Assembly (NCBI GenBank): GCA_964425745.1
Contig: CAYRNW010000005.1
Span: 62,001 to 126,000, forward strand
DNA: 64,000 nucleotides
Source: CALCNS01 sp964425745
GTDB taxonomy: Bacteria; Bacillota; JAAYKD01
Direction of reading: 5' to 3'
Part shown: positions 26,428 through 35,826 of the stretch, in pieces
How the letters are laid out: the number at the start of each line of letters is the position of its first letter
How positions within the stretch are numbered: position 1 is the stretch's first letter
Position numbers and translations under genes: made by a program
The notes under the pieces: generated by a model
Seen by the model: only the letters and a program-made list of their open reading frames with translations
The model's database searches: none
What the model was told of the DNA's origin: nothing

Positions 26428-26914
26428 AGCGTTGCTTTTTATAAGTGGCGAGCCTGTCCCTAGCCTTCGTTTAGCGGAGTTGTTGGGAAAACCGGTCGAA
26501 GAAATAGATGAACAACTCCATCAAATGGCTACGCGCTGGGCAACGGATCTCAATCGTGGTTGTAATCTTATTCCAATTGCGGAAGGATGGCAAATGGTTA
26601 CCAAGAAGGAATATGCTGTACTTCTAAAGGAATTCTTTCAAACGCTTAATAAACCACGCAAGCTTTCAGCAACGACCCTGGAGACCTTAGCGATCATCGC
26701 AAGCAGGCAACCGGTCACCCGACAAGATGTTGAAATGATCCGTGGGGTTAGTGCAGACTATGCCATGGGTCAACTTTTGGCGTTGGGTCTAATCGAAGAA
26801 GTGGGTAAGAAGCAAGGAATGGGTAGAGCAAATCTCTATGGCACAACACAAGAGTTTTTGATTCATTTTGGACTTCGTTCATTACAAGATCTTCCCGAGA
26901 AGCTTCAGTTTTAG
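26351..26914 (+). CDS. scpB: Segregation and condensation protein B
   Basis: ScpB is the dimeric winged-helix partner of ScpA. The 187-residue protein has the family features EEGLIEALLFISGEPV, LSATTLETLAIIASRQPVTR and the dimer/second winged helix with IRGVSADYA. The start ATG 26351 has GGAG (26338-26341) at normal spacing and lies 77 bases inside scpA, an unusually long overlap. A later start would remove the linker before EEGLIEALL but not the core. Confidence 0.93.
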   Translation: MDPDQAQNQVIPLNQFPAEREEGLIEALLFISGEPVPSLRLAELLGKPVEEIDEQLHQMATRWATDLNRGCNLIPIAEGWQMVTKKEYAVLLKEFFQTLNKPRKLSATTLETLAIIASRQPVTRQDVEMIRGVSADYAMGQLLALGLIEEVGKKQGMGRANLYGTTQEFLIHFGLRSLQDLPEKLQF

Positions 26915-26930
26915 GAAAGGATGTTAGAAC

Positions 26931-27551
26931 ATGCCGTTTATTACTTTAGAAGGTATCGATGCTAGTGGAAAGTCAACTCAAATTCGTTATTTGGAGCGCA
27001 ATTTAAAACAATTGGGAGCCAATCATGTCATCGTCACCCAAGAACCGGGCGGAACAGTCGTAGGAAAAGAAATCAGTCATTTGGTTCTCAAACGAAAAGA
27101 ATTAGATATTTTTCCTTCCACCGAAGTCTTTTTGTTTGCTGCGGACCGTAGCCAACACGTGATGCAAATTGTCAAACCAGCACTTGCTGAAGGAAAATTC
27201 GTAATCTCGGACCGGTATGTTGACTCAAGTCTGGCTTTCCAGGGAGCCGCCGGAATGCAGACAGAGTTCATTCAAGCGGTCAATCAGTTTGCCATATCCG
27301 GTGTGAAACCCGATCTAACCATTTGGCTCGATATTCCTGTGGAAGTCACACTAGAACGATTGGATTTACGTGGTGAAAGTGACCGTTTAGAAAGCAAGGG
27401 CGTTAGCTACTTAACACGAGTCCGTGAACTGTATCAGAATATGGCTGAGATGGAACCGTATCGTTTTGTTCGTTTCGATGGTACACAGAAGCCGGAAGTG
27501 ATCGCAAAACAGATTTCAGCACTTTGTAAGGAGCGTTTCTTCCGACAATAA
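26931..27551 (+). CDS. tmk: Thymidylate kinase
   Basis: Tmk phosphorylates dTMP to dTDP. The 206-residue protein has the P-loop EGIDASGKST (about 7-16), the EPGGT segment, and the DRY motif in SDRYVDSSLAFQG. Length is normal. It ends the scpA-scpB-tmk run; a new promoter for typA lies downstream. Confidence 0.95.
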   Translation: MPFITLEGIDASGKSTQIRYLERNLKQLGANHVIVTQEPGGTVVGKEISHLVLKRKELDIFPSTEVFLFAADRSQHVMQIVKPALAEGKFVISDRYVDSSLAFQGAAGMQTEFIQAVNQFAISGVKPDLTIWLDIPVEVTLERLDLRGESDRLESKGVSYLTRVRELYQNMAEMEPYRFVRFDGTQKPEVIAKQISALCKERFFRQ

Positions 27552-27596
27552 GTCAAATGTCGGAGAACCGGAAAATTTGGGACTTCTTGGGTTTTG

Positions 27597-27625
27597 TTGA
27601 CTCTCTCCTGGTTTTAAGGTATAAT
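27597..27625 (+). promoter_or_regulatory. Sigma-A promoter of typA
   Basis: TTGACT (27597-27602), 17-nt spacer, TATAAT (27620-27625), 47 bases before the typA start. Confidence 0.85.
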
Positions 27626-27671
27626 ATTAAGTTGTAACAGCGCAATCTATGTGCTAAAGAGGAGTGAGAGT

Positions 27672-29507
27672 TTGCAAAGACAAGATATTCGTAATGTAGC
27701 TATAATCGCCCACGTTGATCACGGCAAGACCACCTTGGTAGATGCTATGCTTCGCCAAAGCGGAACCTTCCGGGCTAACGAGCAAGTTCAAGAACGGGTC
27801 ATGGATTCCAATGACTTAGAACGTGAACGGGGCATCACCATATTATCTAAAAACACAGCCGTTCAATACAAGGGTGTGAAAATCAATATTGTAGATACTC
27901 CCGGACATGCCGATTTCGGCGGAGAAGTCGAACGAATTTTAGGCATGGTCGACGGGGTTATCTTAGTTGTCGATGCTTTTGAAGGCGCAATGCCCCAGAC
28001 AAGGTATGTTTTGAAAAAGGCCTTAGCTCGGGGCTTAAAAGCCGTGGTCGTTATTAATAAAATCGACCGTCCCGATGCCCGAGTTGAAGAGGTCGTTGAC
28101 GAAATCATTGATCTGTTCTTATCGTTGAGCGCAGATGACGACCAACTCGATTTTCCGGTAGTCTATGCTTCTGCAAGGCAGGGAATTGCTGGCCTTGAAC
28201 TTTCAGATATGAAAGATAATATTTCTCCCATTTTTGAAGTGATTTTAAATACAGTACCGGCTCCGAGTGGCAATGCCGAGGGTCCTTTCCAAATGGGCAT
28301 CAGCACCTTGGATTATGATGAATACGTTGGTCGTATGGCGGTCGGCAAGATTATGCGCGGCACCGCACATGTCAACCAGCAGGTCGTCCTTTGCAAAACC
28401 GATGGTAAGATTGCGCGCGGTAAAATTGCCCGCCTTTATACCTTCTCCGGGTTGAAACGCAAAGACGAAATGGAAGTTTCGGCGGGAGAACTGGTTTCGA
28501 TTGTTGGATTAGATGATATCAACATTGGTGAAACCATCTGTGATCCGGAATACCCCGAAGCTTTGCCGATGATCAAAGTCGATGAACCCACCTTGTCGAT
28601 GAACTTCATGGTCAACAATAGTCCTTTCGCAGGGCGTGAAGGCACCTATGTCACATCACGTCATTTACGGGATCGTTTAATGCGCGAGCTGGAGAAAAAC
28701 GTTTCTTTACGGGTTACCGACACCGATTCACCCGATTCCATGGAAGTTGCCGGTCGTGGAGAGCTGCATTTATCCATCCTTATTGAAACCATGCGACGCG
28801 AAGGTTATGAGGTGCAAATTTCAAAACCTAAAGTTATCACCAAAGTGGTCGATGGCATCTTAGTTGAACCAATTGAGTATTTAGTACTTGATTTACCCGA
28901 AGATACCATGGGACCAGTTATGGAACTTTTAGGCCCTCGTAAAGCCGAGATGAAAAATATGCATCATATGACCGATGGTCAAATCCGTTTAGAATTCACC
29001 ATTCCTGCGCGTGGCTTAATTGGTTTCCGCTCCGACTATTTAACCTTAACCAAGGGTTACGGGATTATGAACCACGTATTCCATAATTTCGAAGAATATA
29101 AGGGCGATATCGGTGGTAGAAGTCGAGGTGTCTTGGTTGCATGGGAAGACGGTGTAGCAACGCCGTATGCTCTTCATGCATTAGGAGACCGAGGGATTAT
29201 GTTTATTGAACCGACGACCGAGGTATATCGGGGTATGATTGTGGGAGAAAACACTCGCGAAGACGATATTGATGTCAACGTATGCAAGAAGAAACACATG
29301 ACCAACATGCGTTCTGCTTCCGCCGATGAATCATTACGCTTAGAACCCCCTCGCAAATTGACCTTGGAACAAGCCATGGAATATATTGAAGACGATGAAT
29401 TAGTAGAAGTGACCCCGCATAGCATTCGCATGAGAAAAAAGATTTTAGATGCTACAGCACGGTATCGGGTAGCTCAAGGGAAAAATGCGTCGCGCATAAA
29501 AAGTTAA
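27672..29507 (+). CDS. typA: Ribosome-associated GTPase TypA/BipA
   Basis: TypA is a translational GTPase that binds the ribosome under stress and at low temperature and assists 50S assembly. The 611-residue protein starts RQDIRNVAIIAHVDHGKTTLVD (P-loop AHVDHGKT), with ERGITILSK, DTPGHADFGGEVER and NKIDRPDAR, then domain II, the EF-G-like domain V and the TypA-specific C-terminal domain. TTG 27672 is chosen because GAGGAG (27659-27664) is well spaced and homologues start at this point. Confidence 0.94.
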   Translation: MQRQDIRNVAIIAHVDHGKTTLVDAMLRQSGTFRANEQVQERVMDSNDLERERGITILSKNTAVQYKGVKINIVDTPGHADFGGEVERILGMVDGVILVVDAFEGAMPQTRYVLKKALARGLKAVVVINKIDRPDARVEEVVDEIIDLFLSLSADDDQLDFPVVYASARQGIAGLELSDMKDNISPIFEVILNTVPAPSGNAEGPFQMGISTLDYDEYVGRMAVGKIMRGTAHVNQQVVLCKTDGKIARGKIARLYTFSGLKRKDEMEVSAGELVSIVGLDDINIGETICDPEYPEALPMIKVDEPTLSMNFMVNNSPFAGREGTYVTSRHLRDRLMRELEKNVSLRVTDTDSPDSMEVAGRGELHLSILIETMRREGYEVQISKPKVITKVVDGILVEPIEYLVLDLPEDTMGPVMELLGPRKAEMKNMHHMTDGQIRLEFTIPARGLIGFRSDYLTLTKGYGIMNHVFHNFEEYKGDIGGRSRGVLVAWEDGVATPYALHALGDRGIMFIEPTTEVYRGMIVGENTREDDIDVNVCKKKHMTNMRSASADESLRLEPPRKLTLEQAMEYIEDDELVEVTPHSIRMRKKILDATARYRVAQGKNASRIKS

Positions 29508-29519
29508 TGAAATTTCAAG

Positions 29520-29554
29520 AGCATGATTGCCCACAAAGCGGTCATGCTTTTTTG
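29520..29554 (+). terminator. Terminator after typA
   Basis: Stem AGCATGA/TCATGCT with a partly paired 15-nt interior, followed by seven T residues. Confidence 0.75.
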
Positions 29555-29624
29555 TTTTCTTACAGGAATCAAGAGAATGAAAACCGAATATAAATAAGAG
29601 TACTCTCGGAAAGGGGGCAAACCC

Positions 29625-31883
29625 TTGGACCTTATAAAAACATTGAATCCTGAGCAGCAAGCGGCTGTTCAACAAACCGAAGGAGCATTGCTAATCATTG
29701 CAGGAGCCGGTAGTGGCAAGACCCGGGTTCTAACCTACAGAGTAGCCTATTTGTTACAGCAAGGGGTCTACCCGGAACGCATTCTGGCCATTACCTTTAC
29801 CAATAAAGCCGCCTTGGAAATGAAACATCGGATTTTAGAAATGGTGGGGGAAGCGGGGCAGAATATTTGGATTAGCACCTTCCACTCCATGTGTGTAAAA
29901 ATCTTGCGCCGGGATATTGAGGCCTTAGGATTTAAGAAGAGTTTCACCATTTTAGACCAGGATGACAGTCGGCGCATTATCAAACGCTTGATCCAAGAGA
30001 GGAACCTCGATGACAAAAAATATACGGTTTCAGCGGTCTCGGAAGTCATTGATCGAGCAAAAAACCAAATGCAATCTGCCGGTGATTTGCTGAAATCCGC
30101 CCGAGACCCTTTTGGCAAAAACGTTGCAGAAATTATGAAATCGTATGAGCGTTATAATTTAGAACATCATTCTTTGGATTTTAATGATTTACTCAATGTG
30201 ACAATCCAGCTTTTCAAACAAAATCCTGAGGTCTTAGCCTACTACAGCGAACGTTTTCAATACATCATGGTGGATGAATATCAAGACACCAACTACAGCC
30301 AATACTTACTGATTAAAATGCTCAGTTCCGCACATGGAAACCTTTGTGTTGTGGGAGACGAAGACCAAGGCATCTATTCGTGGCGCGGGGCCGATATTAC
30401 CAATATTCTCAATTTTGAGAAAGATTATCCCCAAGTGACAGTCATCAAATTAGAGCAAAATTATCGGTCAACCCAAGAGATTTTAGATGCGGCACATTGC
30501 GTGATTGAGCATAATCGCCAGCGTAAGGGTAAAAAGCTTTGGACGCAGCGTAACAGTGGGCAAAAAGTCATCCTTTTAGAAACCGAAAACGGTAGAGATG
30601 AGGCCCGAAGTGTGATTGCCATGATCGAAGAGCTAAGCAAAGAAAAGAAGCTGGACTATGATCAATTTGCAATCCTTTATCGCACCCATGCACAGTCGCG
30701 TAACTTTGAAGACTTATGCAACGAACAAGGAATTCCCTATGTTTTGGTGGGGGGAATCAAGTTCTGGAATCGTAAAGAGATTAAAGATATTTTGGCGTAT
30801 TGCCGAGTCATGGTCAACCCTTATGACGATGTTTCTCTGCATAGAATCATCAATGTTCCAAAACGGGGCATCGGTAACACCAGTTTTGAGCATATTCGAG
30901 CTTTTGCTCAAGAGATGGGCATCCCCTATTATGCAGCGTTAGAAGAAGTAGATTCAATACCAAACTTACAGGGGCGCGTCGTAAAAATCGTCAAGGATTT
31001 TGTGACTTTGCTCGACAATTTTCGCAAGCTTTCATCGTACTTATCCATTAGCGAAACCCTAAAGACGGTAGCCGAAAAGAGTGGTTACCTCACCGAGCTA
31101 CAATATAACAATCTTCAAGAGCAAGAGGAGCGGCGAGAAAACGTCGGTGAATTAATTAATGTGGCTGCTGAATATGAGAAGAAAGAAGATATCGATAACA
31201 CCCTGGAAGGCTTTTTGACGAATGCCGCTTTGTATAATCAGGATGAAGAAGATCGCAGTGAAGATGTGGGACCTCGAGTACGACTGATGTCGTTGCATGC
31301 AGCCAAGGGCTTAGAGTTTCCGGTTGTCTTCTTGACCGGCATGGAAGAAAATGTGTTCCCTATGGCTCGGGCGAGTTTTGATGAAAATGACATTGAAGAA
31401 GAGCGTCGGCTTTGCTACGTTGGAATGACAAGAGCAAAAGATCTTCTCTTCCTAACCTATGCCCAAACCAGGACTACCTATGGATTCACCAATTATAATC
31501 CGCGTTCGCGGTTCATCAATGAAGTAGATCCCGGCCTTTTACAGGTAGGGTTGCATAAAGCAAAATCGAAAAAAATGGAAGTAGACCCCATCAAACCGGC
31601 TGCGAATCCTTTTCAATGGGATACCTGGGGCAAAGAGCATTCCAAAAAGCAAGAAATCCCTATTCCCAAATCCAACGTGCAATCGAGTAAACCTAACACC
31701 AAAACAGAACCCGTCAAGGCGTTGACCTTTGAAGTTGGGGAACAAGTCAAACATAAAATTTGGAATATTGGGACCGTTACGAAAGTAGAAGGTACCAGTG
31801 ATAATCAGGAAATCTATGTTGATTTTCCCGATGTGGGAAGCAAACGACTCATCGTTAAATATGCTGCATTGGAGAAGGTGTGA
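29625..31883 (+). CDS. pcrA: ATP-dependent DNA helicase PcrA (UvrD/Rep family)
   Basis: PcrA is the essential 3'-5' helicase of Gram-positives, acting in repair, replication restart and removal of RecA or RNA polymerase. The 752-residue product has LNPEQQAAV, Walker A AGAGSGKT (about 26-33), VDEYQDTN, VGDEDQGIYSWRGAD, LEQNYRST and the C-terminal LMSLHAAKGLEFPVVFL and YVGMTRA. A C-terminal Tudor-like RNA-polymerase-interaction domain (about 700-752) follows a linker. The TTG 29625 start follows AAAGGGGG. The stop overlaps the ligA start region. Confidence 0.95.
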   Translation: MDLIKTLNPEQQAAVQQTEGALLIIAGAGSGKTRVLTYRVAYLLQQGVYPERILAITFTNKAALEMKHRILEMVGEAGQNIWISTFHSMCVKILRRDIEALGFKKSFTILDQDDSRRIIKRLIQERNLDDKKYTVSAVSEVIDRAKNQMQSAGDLLKSARDPFGKNVAEIMKSYERYNLEHHSLDFNDLLNVTIQLFKQNPEVLAYYSERFQYIMVDEYQDTNYSQYLLIKMLSSAHGNLCVVGDEDQGIYSWRGADITNILNFEKDYPQVTVIKLEQNYRSTQEILDAAHCVIEHNRQRKGKKLWTQRNSGQKVILLETENGRDEARSVIAMIEELSKEKKLDYDQFAILYRTHAQSRNFEDLCNEQGIPYVLVGGIKFWNRKEIKDILAYCRVMVNPYDDVSLHRIINVPKRGIGNTSFEHIRAFAQEMGIPYYAALEEVDSIPNLQGRVVKIVKDFVTLLDNFRKLSSYLSISETLKTVAEKSGYLTELQYNNLQEQEERRENVGELINVAAEYEKKEDIDNTLEGFLTNAALYNQDEEDRSEDVGPRVRLMSLHAAKGLEFPVVFLTGMEENVFPMARASFDENDIEEERRLCYVGMTRAKDLLFLTYAQTRTTYGFTNYNPRSRFINEVDPGLLQVGLHKAKSKKMEVDPIKPAANPFQWDTWGKEHSKKQEIPIPKSNVQSSKPNTKTEPVKALTFEVGEQVKHKIWNIGTVTKVEGTSDNQEIYVDFPDVGSKRLIVKYAALEKV

Positions 31884-33886
31884 TGATGAAACCGGAAGAC
31901 GCTTTGAAAGAAATGCAAAGGCTACAGCAATTGCTACAACGCTATGACCATGCATATTACGTTGAAGACAATCCCATGATCAGTGACGGCGAGTATGATC
32001 AGGTCTTCAAAACTTTACAAGCATTGGAAGAGCAATTTCCTCAGCATGTCGATGCCAATTCACCCACTCAGCGGGTGCGCGGCATTGTACAAGAACAATT
32101 CACGCCTCATCGTCATCGAGTCGTGAAACAAGGCTTGGACAATGTGTTTGGCGGAGAAGAGTTAAAAACCTGGTTGCGTCGGATCGAACAAGAACACCCC
32201 AACCCTACCTATGTCGTAGAACCCAAAATAGACGGACTTACCATTGTCTGTACCTATAATAAAGGGCAATTAGTGACCGTTGCAACTCGTGGCGATGGTG
32301 TCACCGGAGAAGAAATCACCAATAACGTTAAAACAATTCGTTCGGTTCCGTTAACGTTGAGAGACGAAGTGGACTTGGAAGTGCGCGGGGAAGCCTACAT
32401 GCCACGTGAATCCTTCCAACAACTCAACGCCGAGCGGGAGCGAAGTGGAGAACCCCTTTTTGCCAATCCTCGCAACGCAGCGGCGGGTTCCTTACGTCAA
32501 TTGGATTCCTCCATTGCGGCTTCCCGAAATTTAAACGCGTTCTTTTACAGTGTGGAGTGGGCATCTCCTTTTCAAATCACCACACACGAAGACTCATTGC
32601 AGTGGCTGATGCGACAAGGACTACGGGTCAACCCGTTGCGTTTGCGCACTTCTGACCCCGAAGAAGTCATTGCGTTTTGTGAACTTTGGCAGAACAAGCG
32701 TGCAGACCTCGCTTATGATATTGACGGGTTGGTCATCAAAATTGACGATTTTCATCTGCGTGAAGAACTCGGTGTGACTGCTAAAAGCCCTCGTTGGGCG
32801 GTAGCGTATAAGTTTCCCATGGAAGAGGTTGCCACGACCCTACTCGATATTGAATGGACGGTGGGACGCACCGGTGTGGTCACCCCAACTGCAATTTTAG
32901 AGCCGGTGCAAGTGGCCGGAACGACCGTCAGTAGGGCTTCATTACACAATGAGGATTTGATTCGTGAAAAAGACCTCATGTTTGGAGATCGGGTTTTGGT
33001 ACGCAAAGCCGGGGAGATTATCCCGGAAGTTGTGCAAGTTTTAGGGGAACATCGCGATGGAAGTCAGAAACCGTTTGTAATGCCAACCCACTGTCCGGTT
33101 TGTGAACATGCTTTGTACAGAGATGAAGGGGAAGCTGCGTGGCGATGTACAAATTCGGCTTGCCCAGCCCAAATCGCAGAGAATATCATCCATTTTGCCA
33201 CTCGCGGTGCCATGGACATAGAAGGCCTAGGACCTCAAAATGTTCAATTGTTATTAGAACATCAACTAATCTTCGATGTTGCCGATCTATACGATTTAAC
33301 CGTGGAAAAGCTCATGAGCTTACCGAGATTCGGACAAAAGTCCGCTGAAAACTTGATCAAAGCCATAGAAGATAGTAAAACAAGACCATTGGAAAAATTG
33401 ATTTTTGGATTAGGTATCCGTCATGTAGGTCAAAGGACTGCACAATCGTTAGCCAAACAATTCGGTAGCTTGGATAATTTGAAGAATGCAGCAGAAGCAG
33501 ATTTGTTGCATATCGAAGATATCGGCCCCAAAGTAGCACACAGCATTCTTAATTATTTTGCTCAACCTGAAAGCAAGGAGCGTCTGCAAAAATTAAAAGC
33601 TGCTGGTGTTTCTATGGAGAATGTGAAACTTGAAGCGTCTCAACAAGAGCATATCCTTCAAGGATTATCCTTTGTCGTCACCGGAACTTTGGCTCACTAT
33701 TCTAGGCAGGAAATAAAAGAAGTTATCGAGAACTTAGGGGGTAAAGTTACAGACTCCGTCAGCAAAAAAACATCGTATGTGCTGGTGGGAGAAAATCCGG
33801 GTTCGAAAGCGGAGAAAGCCAAAACATTGGCGATCCCCGTTCTCGACGAACAGGAATTTGAACGCTTACTCAAGGAAAGGAAGTAA
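31883..33886 (+). CDS. ligA: NAD-dependent DNA ligase LigA
   Basis: LigA seals nicks in replication and repair using NAD+. The 667-residue protein has the Ia/adenylation domain with active-site Lys114 in VEPKIDGL, the OB fold, the Cys4 zinc finger (CPVC and CTNSACP, about 405-430), helix-hairpin-helix repeats (about 460-580) and a C-terminal BRCT domain (about 590-667). The start overlaps the pcrA stop by one base (TGATG); an adjacent ATG at 31886 is equally possible. pcrA-ligA pairing is usual in Firmicutes. Confidence 0.95.
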   Translation: MMKPEDALKEMQRLQQLLQRYDHAYYVEDNPMISDGEYDQVFKTLQALEEQFPQHVDANSPTQRVRGIVQEQFTPHRHRVVKQGLDNVFGGEELKTWLRRIEQEHPNPTYVVEPKIDGLTIVCTYNKGQLVTVATRGDGVTGEEITNNVKTIRSVPLTLRDEVDLEVRGEAYMPRESFQQLNAERERSGEPLFANPRNAAAGSLRQLDSSIAASRNLNAFFYSVEWASPFQITTHEDSLQWLMRQGLRVNPLRLRTSDPEEVIAFCELWQNKRADLAYDIDGLVIKIDDFHLREELGVTAKSPRWAVAYKFPMEEVATTLLDIEWTVGRTGVVTPTAILEPVQVAGTTVSRASLHNEDLIREKDLMFGDRVLVRKAGEIIPEVVQVLGEHRDGSQKPFVMPTHCPVCEHALYRDEGEAAWRCTNSACPAQIAENIIHFATRGAMDIEGLGPQNVQLLLEHQLIFDVADLYDLTVEKLMSLPRFGQKSAENLIKAIEDSKTRPLEKLIFGLGIRHVGQRTAQSLAKQFGSLDNLKNAAEADLLHIEDIGPKVAHSILNYFAQPESKERLQKLKAAGVSMENVKLEASQQEHILQGLSFVVTGTLAHYSRQEIKEVIENLGGKVTDSVSKKTSYVLVGENPGSKAEKAKTLAIPVLDEQEFERLLKERK

Positions 33887-33889
33887 TGT

Positions 33890-34837
33890 ATGAAAACCAA
33901 AGTTTTAGGCCAATCTGGCATTCAAGTCACCGATTTATGTTTTGGAGTTCTTCCCATGGGACCGGTTCAACGCAATATTCCCAAATCAGAGGGGATCAAG
34001 ATCATTCGTGAAGCAGTCGAGAAGGGCATCACCTTTTTAGATACAGCTGAAATGTATAAAACCCATGACTTTATTGAAGAAGCGCTGCGCGGTTATCAAG
34101 GTGAAGTTGTTATTGCCACCAAATCGGCTTCTGCTACTTATGAAGCCATGGCCAAGAGCGTGGAAAATGCTCGAAAAGAGTTAAACCGTGATGTGATCGA
34201 TATCTTCCACCTACACGCTGCCAGAGCCACCCACACGGTGTTTGATGAGCGTGCAGGGGCCATAGAGTGTCTGCAAGATTTAAAGGCGAAGGGCGTCATT
34301 AAAGCAGTCGGTATCTCGACCCATGCGGTGGATGTATGCCAGTTAGCTGCTGAAAAGCCTGAATTCGATATCGTTTTCCCGATCATCAATAAATTAGGTA
34401 TGGGTATCATTGAAGGTGATTTAAATGGAATGTTAAATGCCATTGATGCTTGTTACAAAGCCGGTAAAGGCCTTTATGCCATGAAAGCGTTGGCCGGGGG
34501 GCATCTTATTGGTGATTTGGTAGAAGCCATTAATTATGTTCGCAACATGGAAGCCTTTGCAAGCACGGCTATTGGCATGGTTACCAGCAAAGAGTTGGAA
34601 TTGAACCTCAAAATCTTCAATGACCAAGAAATCAAACCAGAAGAGCTCCCTTCACCGGAAGTCAACAAACGCATGATTGTTTTAGGCAATTGCGTGGGCT
34701 GTAGCAAGTGCGTTAAAACCTGTCCCAATATGGCCATTAGCATCGTCAACAAAAAAGCGGTGATTGATCATGAAAAATGCATCTTGTGTGGCTACTGTCG
34801 TCCGGTATGCCCCCAGTTTGCTTTGCGATTAGCATAA
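33890..34837 (+). CDS. Aldo/keto reductase with C-terminal 2[4Fe-4S] ferredoxin domain
   Basis: The 315-residue product joins an aldo/keto reductase barrel (1-255) to a ferredoxin-like tail. The barrel keeps the catalytic-type residues: Asp and Tyr in FLDTAEMY, Lys in VIATKSA and His in DIFHLHAA. The tail has two full Cys motifs, CVGCSKCVKTCP and CILCGYCRPVCP, for two [4Fe-4S] clusters. Such fusions are common in anaerobic Clostridia; the substrate is unknown. ATG 33890 lies 3 bases after the ligA stop, so the gene is probably co-transcribed with ligA and ends at a strong terminator. Confidence 0.9.
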   Translation: MKTKVLGQSGIQVTDLCFGVLPMGPVQRNIPKSEGIKIIREAVEKGITFLDTAEMYKTHDFIEEALRGYQGEVVIATKSASATYEAMAKSVENARKELNRDVIDIFHLHAARATHTVFDERAGAIECLQDLKAKGVIKAVGISTHAVDVCQLAAEKPEFDIVFPIINKLGMGIIEGDLNGMLNAIDACYKAGKGLYAMKALAGGHLIGDLVEAINYVRNMEAFASTAIGMVTSKELELNLKIFNDQEIKPEELPSPEVNKRMIVLGNCVGCSKCVKTCPNMAISIVNKKAVIDHEKCILCGYCRPVCPQFALRLA

Positions 34838-34844
34838 ATTTTGA

Positions 34845-34873
34845 AGAGGCCATCTCGTGAGATGGCCTCTTTT
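34845..34873 (+). terminator. Terminator after the aldo/keto reductase gene
   Basis: A 12-bp perfect stem (AGAGGCCATCTC at 34845-34856, complement 34859-34870) followed by TTTT. Confidence 0.85.
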
Positions 34874-34908
34874 GGCAACAACAAAACCAGTTATTGGAGA
34901 GAGATACC

Positions 34909-35826
34909 ATGGAAAAATATGCGAAACTGATCCTAGAATATCCCCATTTAAATCTCAGAACCCAAGTGTTACTAGCTCCTTACACAACGTTCCGCATTGG
35001 CGGACCAGCAGACTTATTAGCAGAGCCCGCAACGGTGGAAGAACTGCAACAAATCCTGCAATTGCAGCGAGAGCAGGCTATCGCTTGTTTTCTCATGGGC
35101 AATGGCAGTAATCTTCTGATTCGTGACGGTGGTATTCGGGGTTTGGTAATTGTGCTAGCGGATCGTTTTTCATCGGTAATTCAAGAGTCAACGGTTCAGA
35201 TCAAAGCACAAGCCGGGGTGCGATTAGGTGCTCTGGCTCGTTTTGCATGGCAAAAAGGGTTGGGTGGCCTTGAGTTTGCCTCCGGGATTCCAGGAACCTT
35301 AGGGGGAGCTGTTACCATGAATGCGGGAGCCTATGGCGGCGAGATGCAACGGGTGATTGAAAGTGTTACGGTGATCAATCACGAGGGGGAACTCCTTACA
35401 TTCAACGGTGAGGAGATGGATTTTGGGTATCGTCATTCGCGTATCATGGAAGAAGATCTTATTGTTGTAGAAGCAACCTTAAAATTGGTTCCCAAAGAAC
35501 CCTATGAAATTAAAGCCTATATGGATGATTTAGCCGAACGTCGCAGAATCAAACAACCGATCCAATATCCCAGCGCCGGCAGCTTCTTTAAGCGTCCTCC
35601 TGGGCATTTTGCCGGTGCACTCATAGAGCATGCAGGCTTAAAAGGAACAAGGGTGGGCGATGCCCAAGTTTCGGAACTCCATGCAGGGTTTATTATCAAT
35701 CTCGGTGAGGCTACTGCCAAGGATGTTTTACAGTTAAAGGAAGTGGTACAACAGCGCGTCTTTGAACAATCGGGCATTCTTTTAGAACCAGAGGTGCGTA
35801 TTGTAGGGGAGGAACCCCATGAATAA
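34909..35826 (+). CDS. murB: UDP-N-acetylenolpyruvoylglucosamine reductase MurB
   Basis: MurB reduces UDP-GlcNAc-enolpyruvate to UDP-MurNAc with FAD and NADPH in cytoplasmic peptidoglycan synthesis. The 305-residue protein has TTFRIGGPADLL, GNGSNLLIRDGGIRG, GIPGTLGGAVTMNAGAYGGE, SAGSFFKRPPG and the C-terminal LLEPEVRIVG. ATG 34909 follows GGAGAGA (34896-34902); TTG 34894 upstream is too close to that site. The stop overlaps the next gene by 8 bases. Confidence 0.95.
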   Translation: MEKYAKLILEYPHLNLRTQVLLAPYTTFRIGGPADLLAEPATVEELQQILQLQREQAIACFLMGNGSNLLIRDGGIRGLVIVLADRFSSVIQESTVQIKAQAGVRLGALARFAWQKGLGGLEFASGIPGTLGGAVTMNAGAYGGEMQRVIESVTVINHEGELLTFNGEEMDFGYRHSRIMEEDLIVVEATLKLVPKEPYEIKAYMDDLAERRRIKQPIQYPSAGSFFKRPPGHFAGALIEHAGLKGTRVGDAQVSELHAGFIINLGEATAKDVLQLKEVVQQRVFEQSGILLEPEVRIVGEEPHE